50,796 bases of DNA from an uncultured Clostridia bacterium (GTDB taxonomy: Bacteria > Bacillota > Clostridia > Christensenellales > Borkfalkiaceae), in assembly GCA_944363395.1 (NCBI GenBank), contig CALVUC010000009.1:1-50796 (forward strand), in the 5' to 3' direction. Numbering within the stretch: position 1 is the first letter of the stretch; each line of letters starts with the position of its first letter. Both the position numbers and the translations under genes were made by a program. This document shows, piece by piece, positions 1-10,076 of this stretch. Under the pieces are notes generated by a model. The model did no database searches and was not told where the DNA came from. It saw only the letters and a list, made by a program, of their open reading frames with translations.

Positions 1-1
1 G

Positions 2-109
2 ACCCATGGGACCGTGACCGCGGCAAGATCACAGGGCGGAAATGCGCGTTTTAGAGCCGAGAAAGACAAGGCGCGCGAGGAAAACCCGAAGGAGTTTACT
101 ATAGTGTAA
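2..109 (+). other. Partial open frame at the window edge, unrecognised
   Basis: A plus-strand frame is open from the window edge to a TAA at 107-109 (35 codons seen). Its end is rich in charged residues (FRAEKDKAREENPKEF). No domain is recognisable and the start lies outside the window. It converges on queA. It could be the 3' end of a small gene or noncoding sequence. Confidence 0.2.
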
Positions 110-150
110 ATGACTGAGGGTTGCCGCAGCGCAACGCCGTATTTCGACGG

Positions 151-1176
151 CTATAAGACGAGCATCGCGTCACCGAAGGAAAAGAACCGATACCCCTCCC
201 CCACCGCCACGCGGTACGCTTCGAGCATCTCCTCGCGCGAGCAGAGCGCGGAGACGAGCATGAGAAGGGTGCTTTCGGGCAGGTGGAAATTGGTGATGAG
301 CGCATCCACGCACTTGAAGCGGTAGGGCGGATAGATGAAGATCTCGGTATTGCCCTTGCAGGGGTGCAGAAAGCCGCGCTCGTCGGCGACCGTCTCGACC
401 GTGCGCACGGACGTCGTCCCGACGCAGATGACGCGCCGCCCCTCCCGCTTTGCGCGGTTGACGATATCCGCCGCCTCCTCGCTCACTTCGTAGTATTCGG
501 AGTGCATCTTATGATCGAGGACGTTCTCCTCCTTGACGGGGCGGAACGTCCCCAGCCCGACGTGCAGGAGCACCTCGGCGATCTCCACGCCCTTTTCACG
601 GATGCGCCCCAAAAGCTCCGGCGTGAAATGCAGCCCCGCGGTGGGCGCGGCGGCAGAGCCGTTCTCCCTCGCATAGACCGTCTGATAGCGCTCGGGATCT
701 GCCAGCTTTTCATGGATATAGGGCGGGAGCGGCACCGTCCCGACGCGCGAAAGGACGTCCTCAAACGTTCCCTCGTACGCAAATTTTACGATACGTTCCC
801 CCGAATCGGTGACCGAAAGCACCTCCAGGGAAAGTTCCTCGTTGATGACGAGCCGTACGCCCGGACGGCACTTTTTGCCGGGACGCACGAGCACCTCCCA
901 GGTATCGAGGGAGAGGCGCTTCAAAAGCAGTACCTCGACCGCGCCGCCGTGCAACGTATGCGCATACAGCCGCGCGGGCAGCACGCGCGTGCGGTTGACG
1001 ACGAGCACGTCCCCCGCCTTTAAGTAATCGATGACGTCCCTGAAAATTTTATGTTCGATGGTCTTTGTATCCCTGTGATAGACCAAAAGCCGCGACGAAT
1101 CGCGCGGCTCGGCGGGCGTCTGCGCGATGCGTTCTTCGGGCAGATCGTACCAAAAATCGCTCTTTTTGAGTTCCAT
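151..1176 (-). CDS. queA: S-adenosylmethionine:tRNA ribosyltransferase-isomerase QueA
   Basis: Cytoplasmic enzyme that transfers and isomerises the ribosyl part of SAM onto 7-aminomethyl-7-deazaguanine in tRNA, giving epoxyqueuosine. The 341 residues match the usual full length. Family hallmarks are the N-terminal [12 protein letters not shown], the central [18 protein letters not shown] and GTTSVRTVE. The ATG lies 6 nt after the ruvB stop, with an AAGG in the end of ruvB as its Shine-Dalgarno. It is the last visible gene of ruvC-ruvA-ruvB-queA; coupling of queA to ruvAB is common in Firmicutes. No tgt is seen before the window ends. Confidence 0.97.
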   Translation of the reverse strand: MELKKSDFWYDLPEERIAQTPAEPRDSSRLLVYHRDTKTIEHKIFRDVIDYLKAGDVLVVNRTRVLPARLYAHTLHGGAVEVLLLKRLSLDTWEVLVRPGKKCRPGVRLVINEELSLEVLSVTDSGERIVKFAYEGTFEDVLSRVGTVPLPPYIHEKLADPERYQTVYARENGSAAAPTAGLHFTPELLGRIREKGVEIAEVLLHVGLGTFRPVKEENVLDHKMHSEYYEVSEEAADIVNRAKREGRRVICVGTTSVRTVETVADERGFLHPCKGNTEIFIYPPYRFKCVDALITNFHLPESTLLMLVSALCSREEMLEAYRVAVGEGYRFFSFGDAMLVL

Positions 1177-1182
1177 ACCTTG

Positions 1183-2226
1183 CTATTCCTCGTCAAAGAC
1201 GGACATCTGCGCGCCGCCCGAGGCGGGCATTTTCAGACCCATGTGTTCATAGCCCGCCTTCAGGCACACCCTGCCGCGCGGCGTGCGCGCGATAAAGCCG
1301 AGCTGCATGAGATAGGGTTCGTAGACGTCCTCGATGGTCGCGGCGTCCTCGTTAATGGTCGCCGCGAGCGTCTCCAGCCCCGCCGGTCCGCCGTTGAACT
1401 TGTGGATGAGCGCGCGCAGGAGGTTCCTGTCCGTCTCGTCCAGTCCGAGCTCGTCGATCTCCATGCGGGAAAGGGCGCGGCGGGCGTCCTCCTTTGTGAC
1501 GACGGCGCTGCCCGCGACGGCGGCGAAGTCCCTGACGCGCTTGAGCAGGCGGTTGGCGATGCGGGGCGTCCCGCGGGAACGGCGGGCGATCTCGTACGCG
1601 CCGTCCTCCTCGATGCCGATGCCCAGCGTGCGCGCCGACCGTGCGACGATGCGCCTGAGTTCTTCGGGCGTGTACATATCGAGACGGCACATGATGCCGA
1701 AGCGGTCGCGCAGGGGCGAGGAGAGCATCCCCGCGCGCGTCGTAGCGCCGATGAGCGTGAAGCGCTTTAAGGAAAAGCGGATGTTGCGCGCCGAAGGCCC
1801 CTTGCCGACGATGATGTCGAGGGCGTAGTCCTCCATCGCCGAGTACAAGATCTCTTCCACCGTGTGATTGAGGCGGTGGATCTCGTCGATGAACAGCACG
1901 TCCCCCTCGTTGAGGTTGGTGAGGATGGCGGCAAGATCGCCCTGCCGCTCGATGGCGGGTCCGCTGGTGAGTTTGATCTGCGTCCCCATCGTGTTGGCAA
2001 TGATATGCGCGAGCGTCGTCTTGCCCAGCCCGGGCGGTCCGTACAGGAGGACGTGATCGAGCGCCTCGCCGCGCGTCCGCGCCGCTTCCATATAGACGGT
2101 CAGGTTTTGTTTGACCTTTTCCTGCCCGACGTATTCCGCAAGCGTCTTGGGGCGCAGGATGTTCTCCTCCGCGTCCATCTCGTTTTTCGTGCTTGACAGC
2201 AGCCTGTCTTCGCCGTATTCTTCCAT
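1183..2226 (-). CDS. ruvB: Holliday junction branch-migration helicase RuvB
   Basis: Hexameric AAA+ motor that, loaded by RuvA, drives branch migration of Holliday junctions during recombinational repair. The 347 residues are full length: Walker [13 protein letters not shown] near residue 60, Walker B FIDEIHRL near 112, sensor 1 IGATTRAG near 155, then the winged-helix C-terminal domain that reads the junction. The ATG follows the ruvA stop by 1 nt, and an AGGGG inside the ruvA end serves as Shine-Dalgarno, so translation is probably coupled. Confidence 0.98.
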   Translation of the reverse strand: MEEYGEDRLLSSTKNEMDAEENILRPKTLAEYVGQEKVKQNLTVYMEAARTRGEALDHVLLYGPPGLGKTTLAHIIANTMGTQIKLTSGPAIERQGDLAAILTNLNEGDVLFIDEIHRLNHTVEEILYSAMEDYALDIIVGKGPSARNIRFSLKRFTLIGATTRAGMLSSPLRDRFGIMCRLDMYTPEELRRIVARSARTLGIGIEEDGAYEIARRSRGTPRIANRLLKRVRDFAAVAGSAVVTKEDARRALSRMEIDELGLDETDRNLLRALIHKFNGGPAGLETLAATINEDAATIEDVYEPYLMQLGFIARTPRGRVCLKAGYEHMGLKMPASGGAQMSVFDEE

Positions 2227-2227
2227 A

Positions 2228-2827
2228 TCACATTCCCCTCAGCGCGGCGGCGATAATCTCCTCGACGGAGACCGCGCCCGACGCCTTGGCGCGCTCGACG
2301 GCGCGCGCGCTCTCCTGGCGGGTGAAGCCGAGGTTCATGAGCGCCGCGATGGCGTCCTCGTCCTCCGCAGAGACGGGCTGCGCGGCGGGACGGGCGCTCT
2401 CCCCGCCCAGAAGTTCATCCGCAGAGATCTTGCCGTGCAGCTCCAGGATGATGCGCTCCGCCGTCTTTTTGCCCAACCCCTTGACCGAGGTGAGCCGCCC
2501 GACGTCCGCCGTATAGATCGCCTCCGAGAGGTCGGCGGGACGGAGCGCGGAGAGCGCCGAGATGGCAAGTTTCGCGCCCACGCCCTGCACGCTCGTCAGA
2601 CGGAGGAAGAGTTCCTTCTCCTTCTGATCGGCAAAGCCGAAGAGAAAGACGCCCTGCTCCGACACCTGCAGATAGGTGTAGACCTCGCCGTCTTCGCCCT
2701 TCTTCACGCCCGAGAGGCGGGCAAATGCCGCGCCCGAACATATGACTTCGTACCCCACGCCGCCCACGTCCAGAAGGACGCCTTCGGGCGAGAGATGACG
2801 CACTTTTCCGCGCAGATATCCTATCAT
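2228..2827 (-). CDS. ruvA: Holliday junction DNA-binding subunit RuvA
   Basis: Tetrameric protein that clamps four-way junctions and recruits RuvB. The 199 residues show the N-terminal OB fold ([12 protein letters not shown]...), two helix-hairpin-helix motifs ([12 protein letters not shown] and [12 protein letters not shown]) and a C-terminal RuvB-binding domain ([17 protein letters not shown]). Its ATG shares one base with the ruvC stop (TAATG), which implies translational coupling. Confidence 0.97.
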   Translation of the reverse strand: MIGYLRGKVRHLSPEGVLLDVGGVGYEVICSGAAFARLSGVKKGEDGEVYTYLQVSEQGVFLFGFADQKEKELFLRLTSVQGVGAKLAISALSALRPADLSEAIYTADVGRLTSVKGLGKKTAERIILELHGKISADELLGGESARPAAQPVSAEDEDAIAALMNLGFTRQESARAVERAKASGAVSVEEIIAAALRGM

Positions 2828-3324
2828 TATTTGACTCCGAACAAAATGCCGAAACGGCTCGTAAAAGCATGGCAGAGCGCCACGCCGAGGGCGTCCGCCG
2901 CATCGTCGGGACGGGGCGGGCGGGGAAGGCGCAGGTGCGCCGCGACGACGCGCTGCATCTGCCCCTTGTCCGCAGCCCCGTAGCCCGTGAGCGCCTGCTT
3001 GATCTGGTTGGGGGTATACTCAAAGATGCGTCCGCAGCGCTTGTTGCTGGTGAGCAGGATGACGCCGCGCGCCTGCGCGACGGCGATGCCCGTGGTAATG
3101 TTCTTGGAGAAGAACAGCTCCTCGAGCGCCGTTTCCTCGGGATGAAATTTGTCGAACAGGGCGTTGACGCCCTCTTCGAGGATGCACAGCCGCACGGCGA
3201 GATTTTCGTTGGGCGGCGTTTTGACGACGCCGTAATCGACGGCGGCGCAGTTGCCGCGCGCATCCTTTTCGATGACGCCGTAGCCCATCGTCCCGATGCC
3301 GGGATCGAGCCCTAAGATGATCAT
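2827..3324 (-). CDS. ruvC: Holliday junction resolvase RuvC
   Basis: Dimeric endonuclease that cuts Holliday junctions symmetrically after RuvAB migration. The start is placed at MIILGLDPGIG because the first catalytic aspartate (D7) sits directly after it. A reading open further upstream to 3516 has no family similarity and runs through the promoter. The 165 residues match the family. The acidic residues are visible in LGLDPG, TALEELFF and PDDAADALG. There is no Shine-Dalgarno, and the promoter is placed so that the transcript should begin at the ATG. It is the first gene of ruvC-ruvA-ruvB-queA. Confidence 0.96.
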   Translation of the reverse strand: MIILGLDPGIGTMGYGVIEKDARGNCAAVDYGVVKTPPNENLAVRLCILEEGVNALFDKFHPEETALEELFFSKNITTGIAVAQARGVILLTSNKRCGRIFEYTPNQIKQALTGYGAADKGQMQRVVAAHLRLPRPPRPDDAADALGVALCHAFTSRFGILFGVK

Positions 3325-3330
3325 AGGGCT

Positions 3331-3359
3331 ATTGTACCCCAAAGGGCGGCGGCTGTCAA
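3331..3359 (-). promoter_or_regulatory. ruvC promoter, predicted leaderless
   Basis: TTGACA (3359-3354), 17-bp spacer, TACAAT (3336-3331). Only six bases (AGCCCT on the coding strand) separate the -10 hexamer from the ruvC ATG. The usual start point, seven bases past the hexamer, is the A of the ATG itself. Confidence 0.85.
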
Positions 3360-3398
3360 GAATTTTGCGCGCCGCGGGCGCGTTTCCCCCGAAAGCGC

Positions 3399-3427
3399 TT
3401 GCATTCGGATGGGAAATATTGTACAAT
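3399..3427 (+). promoter_or_regulatory. argH promoter
   Basis: TTGCAT (3399-3404), 17-bp spacer, TACAAT (3422-3427). It sits 40 bp from the divergent ruvC -35. The leader is about 28 nt and carries AAGGAG at 3451-3456. No ARG-box palindrome was recognised. Confidence 0.8.
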
Positions 3428-3461
3428 AGGCATGCGCGGCACGCCGCGGCAAGGAGACCGT

Positions 3462-4835
3462 ATGAAACTTTGGGAAGGAAGATTTGACGCGCCCACCGCG
3501 GCAGACGCGGACGCATTCAACGAGTCGCTCTCGTTCGACAAAAAGCTCTGGCGCGCGGACATCACCGCGTCCGTCGCCCACGCCACCATGCTCGGCAAGT
3601 GCGGCATCATCACAAACGAGGAATCGGACGCTATCTGCGCGGGGCTCAAAGCCATCTGCGCGGACATCGAGGCGGGAACGCTCGCCGTCGAAGGGCAGGA
3701 GGACATCCACTCCTTCGTGGAGAACGAGCTCGTCTCCCGCATCGGGCAGACGGGCAAAAAGCTGCACACGGCGCGCTCGCGCAACGACCAGGTCGCGACC
3801 GATTTCCGCCTGTATGCGCGCGGCGCAGCAGACCGCGCCGTCGACGCCCTGAAGGCGCTCGTCACCGTGCTCCTTGCCCGCGCCAAAGAGACGTCCAAAT
3901 ACATCATGCCCGGCTTCACCCATCTTAGGAAGGCGCAGCCGATCAACTGCGGGCAGTACTTCAACGCGTACTCCGAAATGTTCCTGCGCGACATCGACCG
4001 CTTTCACAGCCTGCGGGCGCGCATGAACGTCATGCCGCTCGGGAGCGCGGCGCTCGCGGGGACGTCCTACCCCATCGACCGCGAAATGACGCGCGCGCTC
4101 CTGGGCTTTGACAGCGTCTCGCAGAACTCCCTCGACGCCGTCTCCGACCGGGACTTCGTCGCGGAATACCTCTTCTGCGCCTCGCTCGCGATGGCGCACC
4201 TCTCGCGCCTGTGCGAGGACACCATCCTCTATACTTCGGACGAATTCGGCTATTGGGTCATCCCCGACGCTTACTCGACGGGCTCGTCCATCATGCCGCA
4301 GAAGAAAAACCCCGATATCCCCGAGCTCGTGCGCGGCAAGACGGGACGCGTCTACGGGCATCTCATGGGCATCCTGACGACCATCAAGGGGCTGCCGCTC
4401 GCCTACAACAAGGACCTGCAGGAGGACAAGGAGCCCTTCTTCGACGCGGAGACGACGCTCGAGAACTGCCTTGCCATCTATACGGCGCTCGTAAAAGAGC
4501 TCGCCTTCAACGTCAACGCGATGTTCGAGGCGGCGGGCGAGGGCCATTCGACCGCGACGGACGTTGCGGACTACCTCGCAAAGCGCGGCGTCCCCTTCCG
4601 CGACGCCCACGCCGCGACGGGCAGGCTCGTGCGCTACTGCATCGAGCACAACAAGACGCTGCCCTCGCTCACGCTGGAGGAATTCCGCCTTGCAAGCCCC
4701 GTCTTTGAGGAGGACATCCTCTCCGCCGTGACGACGCGCGCCTCCGCCGAGGGGAGGACTTCGGTCGGCGGCTCCGCACGGCAGGCGGTGATGGACGGCA
4801 TCGTTTCCCTGCGCAAACGGCTGAGACAATACTGA
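3462..4835 (+). CDS. argH: Argininosuccinate lyase ArgH
   Basis: Cytoplasmic homotetramer that splits argininosuccinate into arginine and fumarate, the last step of arginine synthesis. The ATG at 3462 follows AAGGAG and gives the typical N-terminus MKLWEGRF; an in-frame ATG at 3399 lies in the -35 box and is rejected. The 457 residues are full length. The fumarase/aspartase superfamily signature GSSIMPQKKNPD lies near residues 273-284, with TARSRNDQ and GFTHLRKAQP upstream. It stands alone, without argG, between its own promoter and a terminator. Confidence 0.98.
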   Translation: MKLWEGRFDAPTAADADAFNESLSFDKKLWRADITASVAHATMLGKCGIITNEESDAICAGLKAICADIEAGTLAVEGQEDIHSFVENELVSRIGQTGKKLHTARSRNDQVATDFRLYARGAADRAVDALKALVTVLLARAKETSKYIMPGFTHLRKAQPINCGQYFNAYSEMFLRDIDRFHSLRARMNVMPLGSAALAGTSYPIDREMTRALLGFDSVSQNSLDAVSDRDFVAEYLFCASLAMAHLSRLCEDTILYTSDEFGYWVIPDAYSTGSSIMPQKKNPDIPELVRGKTGRVYGHLMGILTTIKGLPLAYNKDLQEDKEPFFDAETTLENCLAIYTALVKELAFNVNAMFEAAGEGHSTATDVADYLAKRGVPFRDAHAATGRLVRYCIEHNKTLPSLTLEEFRLASPVFEEDILSAVTTRASAEGRTSVGGSARQAVMDGIVSLRKRLRQY

Positions 4836-4838
4836 TAT

Positions 4839-4874
4839 GCGGCGCGCCTGCGGGCGCGCCGCTTCTCATTTTTA
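4839..4874 (+). terminator. argH terminator
   Basis: A 10-bp perfect stem (GCGGCGCGCC, 4839-4848, with 4853-4862) and 4-nt loop directly after the argH stop, followed by a T-rich run (TTCTCATTTTTAT). Confidence 0.75.
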
Positions 4875-4927
4875 TAATTTCGTTTACAGCAATGCAAGAA
4901 AGGAATATGCAATCTTTCCAAGACCCC

Positions 4928-4956
4928 TTGACAAACTCCCCTTTCTCAAATATAAT
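4928..4956 (+). promoter_or_regulatory. ilvB consensus promoter
   Basis: TTGACA (4928-4933), exactly 17 bp, TATAAT (4951-4956): a full match to the sigma-A consensus. The leader to the ilvB ATG is about 44 nt with AGGGGG at 4998-5002. That is too short for a T-box or leader-peptide attenuator, so control is not by a long leader. Confidence 0.9.
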
Positions 4957-5006
4957 GGAAGGAAGCATACTCATCGGGAGAAAGCGATTCTCTCAAAGGG
5001 GGACTT

Positions 5007-6664
<1,658 letters not shown>

Positions 6665-6668
<4 letters not shown>

Positions 6669-7180
6669 ACAAGTACACGATCAGCGCACTCGTCTCCAAC
6701 AAATCGGGCGTCCTGACGCGCGTCGCCGCGCTCTTCGCGCGCCGCGGCTACAACATCGAATCGCTCTCCGTCTGCAAGACGGAAAACGAGGCGCTCTCGC
6801 GCATGACCATCGTCCTGAACGGCGACGACTATATCCTCGGGCAGATGATGAAGCAGATGGACAAGCTCATCGACGTCAAGAAAATAAAGCGCGTCGAGGA
6901 CGACGCCGTCAGCCGCGAGCTCATCCTCATCAAGGTCAGAACGGACGCGGCGACCCGCTCGCAGATCCTGGAGATCAGCCAGATCTTCCGCGCGAAGGTC
7001 GTGGACGTCTCGCCCGAAGCGACCATCCTGGAACTGACGGGCAAGCCCATGAAGCTGGACGGGTTCGTGACCATGCTCATGCCCTACGGCGTGATGGAAC
7101 TCGCGCGCACGGGCGTGACGAGCATCTCCCGCGGCAAGCAGACCATCCAGGACGAGACCGACTACAAGGAAAAAATATAA
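6665..7180 (+). CDS. ilvN: Acetolactate synthase, small regulatory subunit
   Basis: Regulatory partner of IlvB that stimulates activity and confers valine feedback inhibition. The 171 residues carry an N-terminal ACT domain (about 4-75; VSNKSGVLTRVAALFARRGYN is the ligand-binding turn) and the C-terminal ALS_ss_C domain that activates the catalytic subunit. It overlaps ilvB by ATGA, which implies balanced coupled translation. The family is usually 160-170 residues. Confidence 0.96.
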
Positions 7181-7273
7181 GACATCCGCGCCGCGGTCAT
7201 GCCCGCGGCGCATTCTTCGGATATTCGCGGCGCAGCCCTCTTTCTGCGGAAGGAACTGCGCGAGGAGGTCATT

Positions 7274-8941
7274 ATGAGCAACACGTTTACAAACGGCAGC
7301 AATATGGCGGCGCAGAGATCGCTTTTAAGGGCGCTCGGCTGGACGGACTCCGAGATGCGCAAGCCCATCGTGGGCATCATCTGCGCGCAGAGCGACATCA
7401 TCCCGGGACATATGCACCTTTCGGAGATCGCGCGCGCGGTCTCGGACGGCGTTCTGGCAGCGGGCGGAAAGCCCGTCGTCGTCCCCTGCATCGGCGTCTG
7501 CGACGGCATCGCGATGGGACATAAGGGGATGCGCTATTCCCTGCCCTCCCGCGAAGTCATCGCCGACAGCGCGGAGATCCTCATCCACGCGCACGCCTTT
7601 GACGCCTGCGTCTTTGTGGGCAACTGCGACAAGATCATCCCGGGGATGCTGATGGGCGCCGTGCGCGCCAACGTCCCTGCCGTATTCTGCTCGGGCGGGC
7701 CCATGCTCGCAGGACGCAAGGACGGCAAAAAACTCTCCCTCTCCTCGATGTTCGAGGCGGTGGGCGCGTATACCTCGGGCAAGATCGACGAAGCGGAGCT
7801 GACGAGCTACGAATGCTCCGCCTGCCCTTCGTGCGGGTCGTGTTCGGGGATGTTCACGGCAAATTCGATGAACTGCCTTCTGGAAGCGCTCGGCATGGCG
7901 CTCCCCGGCAACGGCACCATCCCCGCCGTGTACGCAAGGCGTCTCGTGCTCGCCAAGCAGACGGGCGAGGCGGTGATGTGGCTGTATGAAAACGGCGTCC
8001 GTCCCCGCGATATCCTGACGCCGACGGCGCTCAAAAACGCCGAACGCGTGGACATGGCGATCGGCGCGTCGTCCAACTCGGTGCTGCACCTTTTGGCGCT
8101 GGCGAGCGAGCTGGGCTTCTCCAAAGAGCAGATCTCCGTGGACACGATGAACGAGATCTCCATGCACACCCCCAACCTGTGCCGCCTTGCCCCTGCGGGC
8201 GAGCACTATATCGACGAGCTCGGGGAGGCGGGCGGCATCTCCGCCGTCATCCGCACGCTGATCGACGCGGGAATGTTCGACGGCAACGCGATGACCGTGG
8301 CGGGCGTCACCCAAAACGAACTGACGAGCAGCGCGCGCGTGCGCGACGAGGAGATCATCCGTCCCGTTGACAGACCGTATTCCCCCTACGGCGGGCTTGC
8401 CATCTTGAAGGGCAACCTCGCAAGAGAGGGCGCGGTCGTCAAAAAGAGCGCGGTCGATCCCAAAATGTACCGCCACTCCGGTCCCGCGCGGGTATTCGAC
8501 TCCGAAGAGGAGGCGATGGCCGCCATCTCGGGCAACAAGATCCACGCGGGCGACGTGGTCGTCATCCGCTATGAAGGTCCCAAGGGCGGACCGGGGATGC
8601 GGGAGATGCTCTCCCCCACCTCGTCCATCGTCGGCGCGGGGCTGGGCGATACCGTCGCGCTCATCACCGACGGCAGGTTCTCGGGCGCGACGCGCGGCGC
8701 GGCGATCGGACACGTCTGTCCCGAAGCGGCGGCGGGCGGCGTCATCGGCGTCGTGCGGGAGGGCGATATCATCGATATCGACATCGAAAAGGGCACCATC
8801 GACCTGCGCGTACCCGAGGAGGAGATCGCGGCGCGCCTTGCGTCCTTCACGCCCCTCGAAAAGCCCGTCGAAGGGTATCTAAAGCGCTACCGCGCCATGG
8901 TCACCTCCGCTTCCGACGGCGCAGTGTTCAAAAAGTTCTGA
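7274..8941 (+). CDS. ilvD: Dihydroxy-acid dehydratase IlvD
   Basis: Iron-sulfur dehydratase that converts dihydroxyvalerates to the 2-keto acids of valine and isoleucine. The ATG at 7274 (MSNTFTNGS) follows GAGGAGG at 7262-7268; an in-frame ATG at 7199 lacks a site and family similarity. The 555 residues match the family. Cluster-ligand motifs are GNCDKI near residue 115 and CPSCGSCSGMFTANS near 184-198; GRFSGATRG lies near the C-terminus. It lies 93 nt after ilvN. The reductoisomerase ilvC is absent here and must be elsewhere. Confidence 0.97.
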   Translation: MSNTFTNGSNMAAQRSLLRALGWTDSEMRKPIVGIICAQSDIIPGHMHLSEIARAVSDGVLAAGGKPVVVPCIGVCDGIAMGHKGMRYSLPSREVIADSAEILIHAHAFDACVFVGNCDKIIPGMLMGAVRANVPAVFCSGGPMLAGRKDGKKLSLSSMFEAVGAYTSGKIDEAELTSYECSACPSCGSCSGMFTANSMNCLLEALGMALPGNGTIPAVYARRLVLAKQTGEAVMWLYENGVRPRDILTPTALKNAERVDMAIGASSNSVLHLLALASELGFSKEQISVDTMNEISMHTPNLCRLAPAGEHYIDELGEAGGISAVIRTLIDAGMFDGNAMTVAGVTQNELTSSARVRDEEIIRPVDRPYSPYGGLAILKGNLAREGAVVKKSAVDPKMYRHSGPARVFDSEEEAMAAISGNKIHAGDVVVIRYEGPKGGPGMREMLSPTSSIVGAGLGDTVALITDGRFSGATRGAAIGHVCPEAAAGGVIGVVREGDIIDIDIEKGTIDLRVPEEEIAARLASFTPLEKPVEGYLKRYRAMVTSASDGAVFKKF

Positions 8942-8962
8942 TCCGCTTGCGGCGGACGTTGG

Positions 8963-8990
8963 GAGACAGGCGTTTGCCTGTCTCTTTTTT
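8963..8990 (+). terminator. ilvBND operon terminator
   Basis: GAGACAGGC (8963-8971), loop GTTT, GCCTGTCTC (8976-8984), then six T residues: a canonical intrinsic terminator 20 nt after ilvD. Confidence 0.93.
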
Positions 8991-9020
8991 CGCGCAGACA
9001 TCCGCAGCCGCGCGCACGAT

Positions 9021-9060
9021 AAAACAGCTGCCGCCCGACGCAAATGCGTCGGGCGGCAGC
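9021..9060 (-). terminator. Terminator of the LysR-type gene
   Basis: A 16-bp perfect stem (9027-9042 with 9045-9060) with a 2-nt loop, followed on the minus strand by TGTTTTATC. A second GC-only 13-bp perfect hairpin (9085-9112) lies between it and the gene's stop. Confidence 0.8.
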
Positions 9061-9118
9061 ACATATCCTATCCCCTGCCGTGTGCGCGGCGGCGCAGATG
9101 CGCCGCCGCGCCGGTATT

Positions 9119-9961
9119 TCAGACCACGTCCTGATCGGGCGCAAAGCAGAGCGCTTTGTCCTCCTTGCGGCAGACGCAGTAGCTCGGGATCTGCATCCGC
9201 GTGAAATCAAGGGGTACGATCTCGGCAAATTTCCCGCTCGAAAGCTCCTCCTTGACGATACCGCGCGGCAAAAAGGCATAGCCGAGCCCCGCGTTCAGGA
9301 AGTCCTTGACCTTGTTGGAGTTGTCCACTTCGAAGGGGAAAACGTGTCCCGCGGGGAAGAGTTCGCGCAGATAAGAGCCGATCTCCTGCAATGAGAAGTT
9401 GCACATCGCGCAGGGAACGCCCGCGAGCTGCTCCTGACGGATGCCGTCCGGGAAACCGTTTTTGTCGGCGCGGGCAAGAAAGACGAGTTCATCGCGCGAA
9501 AAGGGCATACAAAGATACCCCGCCCTGCGCACGTCCTGATAGATATAGGCGACGTCCAGCAGCCCGTCCCAGAGCATCTCCAAAATACCCGCCGTATGCC
9601 CGATGGTCACGCGGTAGGACTTCCCTTCCGCAATGCCGCGAAAGACGCGGTCCTTGACGACGCCCTCGTAGACGGCGTTGGTCGCGCCCAGACGGATCTG
9701 CCGCATCCCGCCGCGCACGGCGCCGATGCAGGCGTCCTCCATTTCCACGATGCGGCGCGCATAGTCGCTGAACGTCTTGCCCTCCTCGGTGAGGGCGACG
9801 TTGCGCGTGTCCCTGCGCAGAAGGCGCACGTCCGTCTCTCGCTCGAGTTCGGCAATGCGGTTTGTGACGGTGGACTGCGCCACAAAGAGCTGTTCCGCGA
9901 CGCGGGTAAAGTTTTTCAATTTGACCAGCAGCAAAAATGTGCGAAGATTCTCGGTATTCAC
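9119..9961 (-). CDS. LysR-type transcriptional regulator, probable leu operon control
   Basis: The 280 residues have the family layout: N-terminal winged helix-turn-helix (about 1-60: LRTFLLLVKLKNFTRVAEQLFVAQSTVTNRI spans the reader helix, described here as residues 5-35), then the two-lobed effector domain. The start is GTG at 9961, giving MNTENL; the nearest strong Shine-Dalgarno-like AGGAG (9984-9980) is 18 nt away, so initiation looks weak. It is divergent from leuC and shares a 22-bp palindrome with it. Control of leuCDB, sensing an isopropylmalate-pathway compound, is inferred from position only. Confidence 0.88.
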   Translation of the reverse strand: MNTENLRTFLLLVKLKNFTRVAEQLFVAQSTVTNRIAELERETDVRLLRRDTRNVALTEEGKTFSDYARRIVEMEDACIGAVRGGMRQIRLGATNAVYEGVVKDRVFRGIAEGKSYRVTIGHTAGILEMLWDGLLDVAYIYQDVRRAGYLCMPFSRDELVFLARADKNGFPDGIRQEQLAGVPCAMCNFSLQEIGSYLRELFPAGHVFPFEVDNSNKVKDFLNAGLGYAFLPRGIVKEELSSGKFAEIVPLDFTRMQIPSYCVCRKEDKALCFAPDQDVV

Positions 9962-10009
9962 GATTTATTTTTCCGATAACTCCTATTTGATCATTCATTT
10001 TTCAAATGA

Positions 10010-10047
10010 TTGACGGCAGTATACCATATATGGTATACTCTTGTCAA
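10010..10047. promoter_or_regulatory. Overlapping divergent promoters of leuC and the LysR-type gene
   Basis: Plus strand (leuC): TTGACG 10010-10015, 18-bp spacer, TATACT 10034-10039. Minus strand (regulator): TTGACA 10047-10042, 18-bp spacer, TATACT 10023-10018. The two promoters lie on top of each other, so RNA polymerase should occupy only one at a time. The shared spacer is the palindrome at 10018-10039. Confidence 0.75.
10018..10039. promoter_or_regulatory. 22-bp perfect palindrome, candidate operator
   Basis: Perfect inverted repeat with half-site AGTATACCATA and no central spacer. It contains both -10 hexamers. Even symmetry (T-N12-A) differs slightly from the classic LysR T-N11-A box. 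Binding by the adjacent LysR-type protein is inferred. Confidence 0.7.
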
Positions 10048-10076
10048 CGATATTGCAAAAAAAGGAGCTTTTTTTC

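Noticed and set aside
110-325. A 71-codon plus-strand frame overlapping the end of queA
   Set aside because: It overlaps a well-supported gene on the other strand and shows no domain, despite an AAGGAG some distance upstream.
3321-4829. A 502-codon minus-strand frame opposite argH
   Set aside because: Antisense shadow: argH on the plus strand has full family similarity, promoter, Shine-Dalgarno and terminator.
4957-5006. Possible T-box or leader-peptide attenuator before ilvB
   Set aside because: The leader is only about 44 nt, too short for either.
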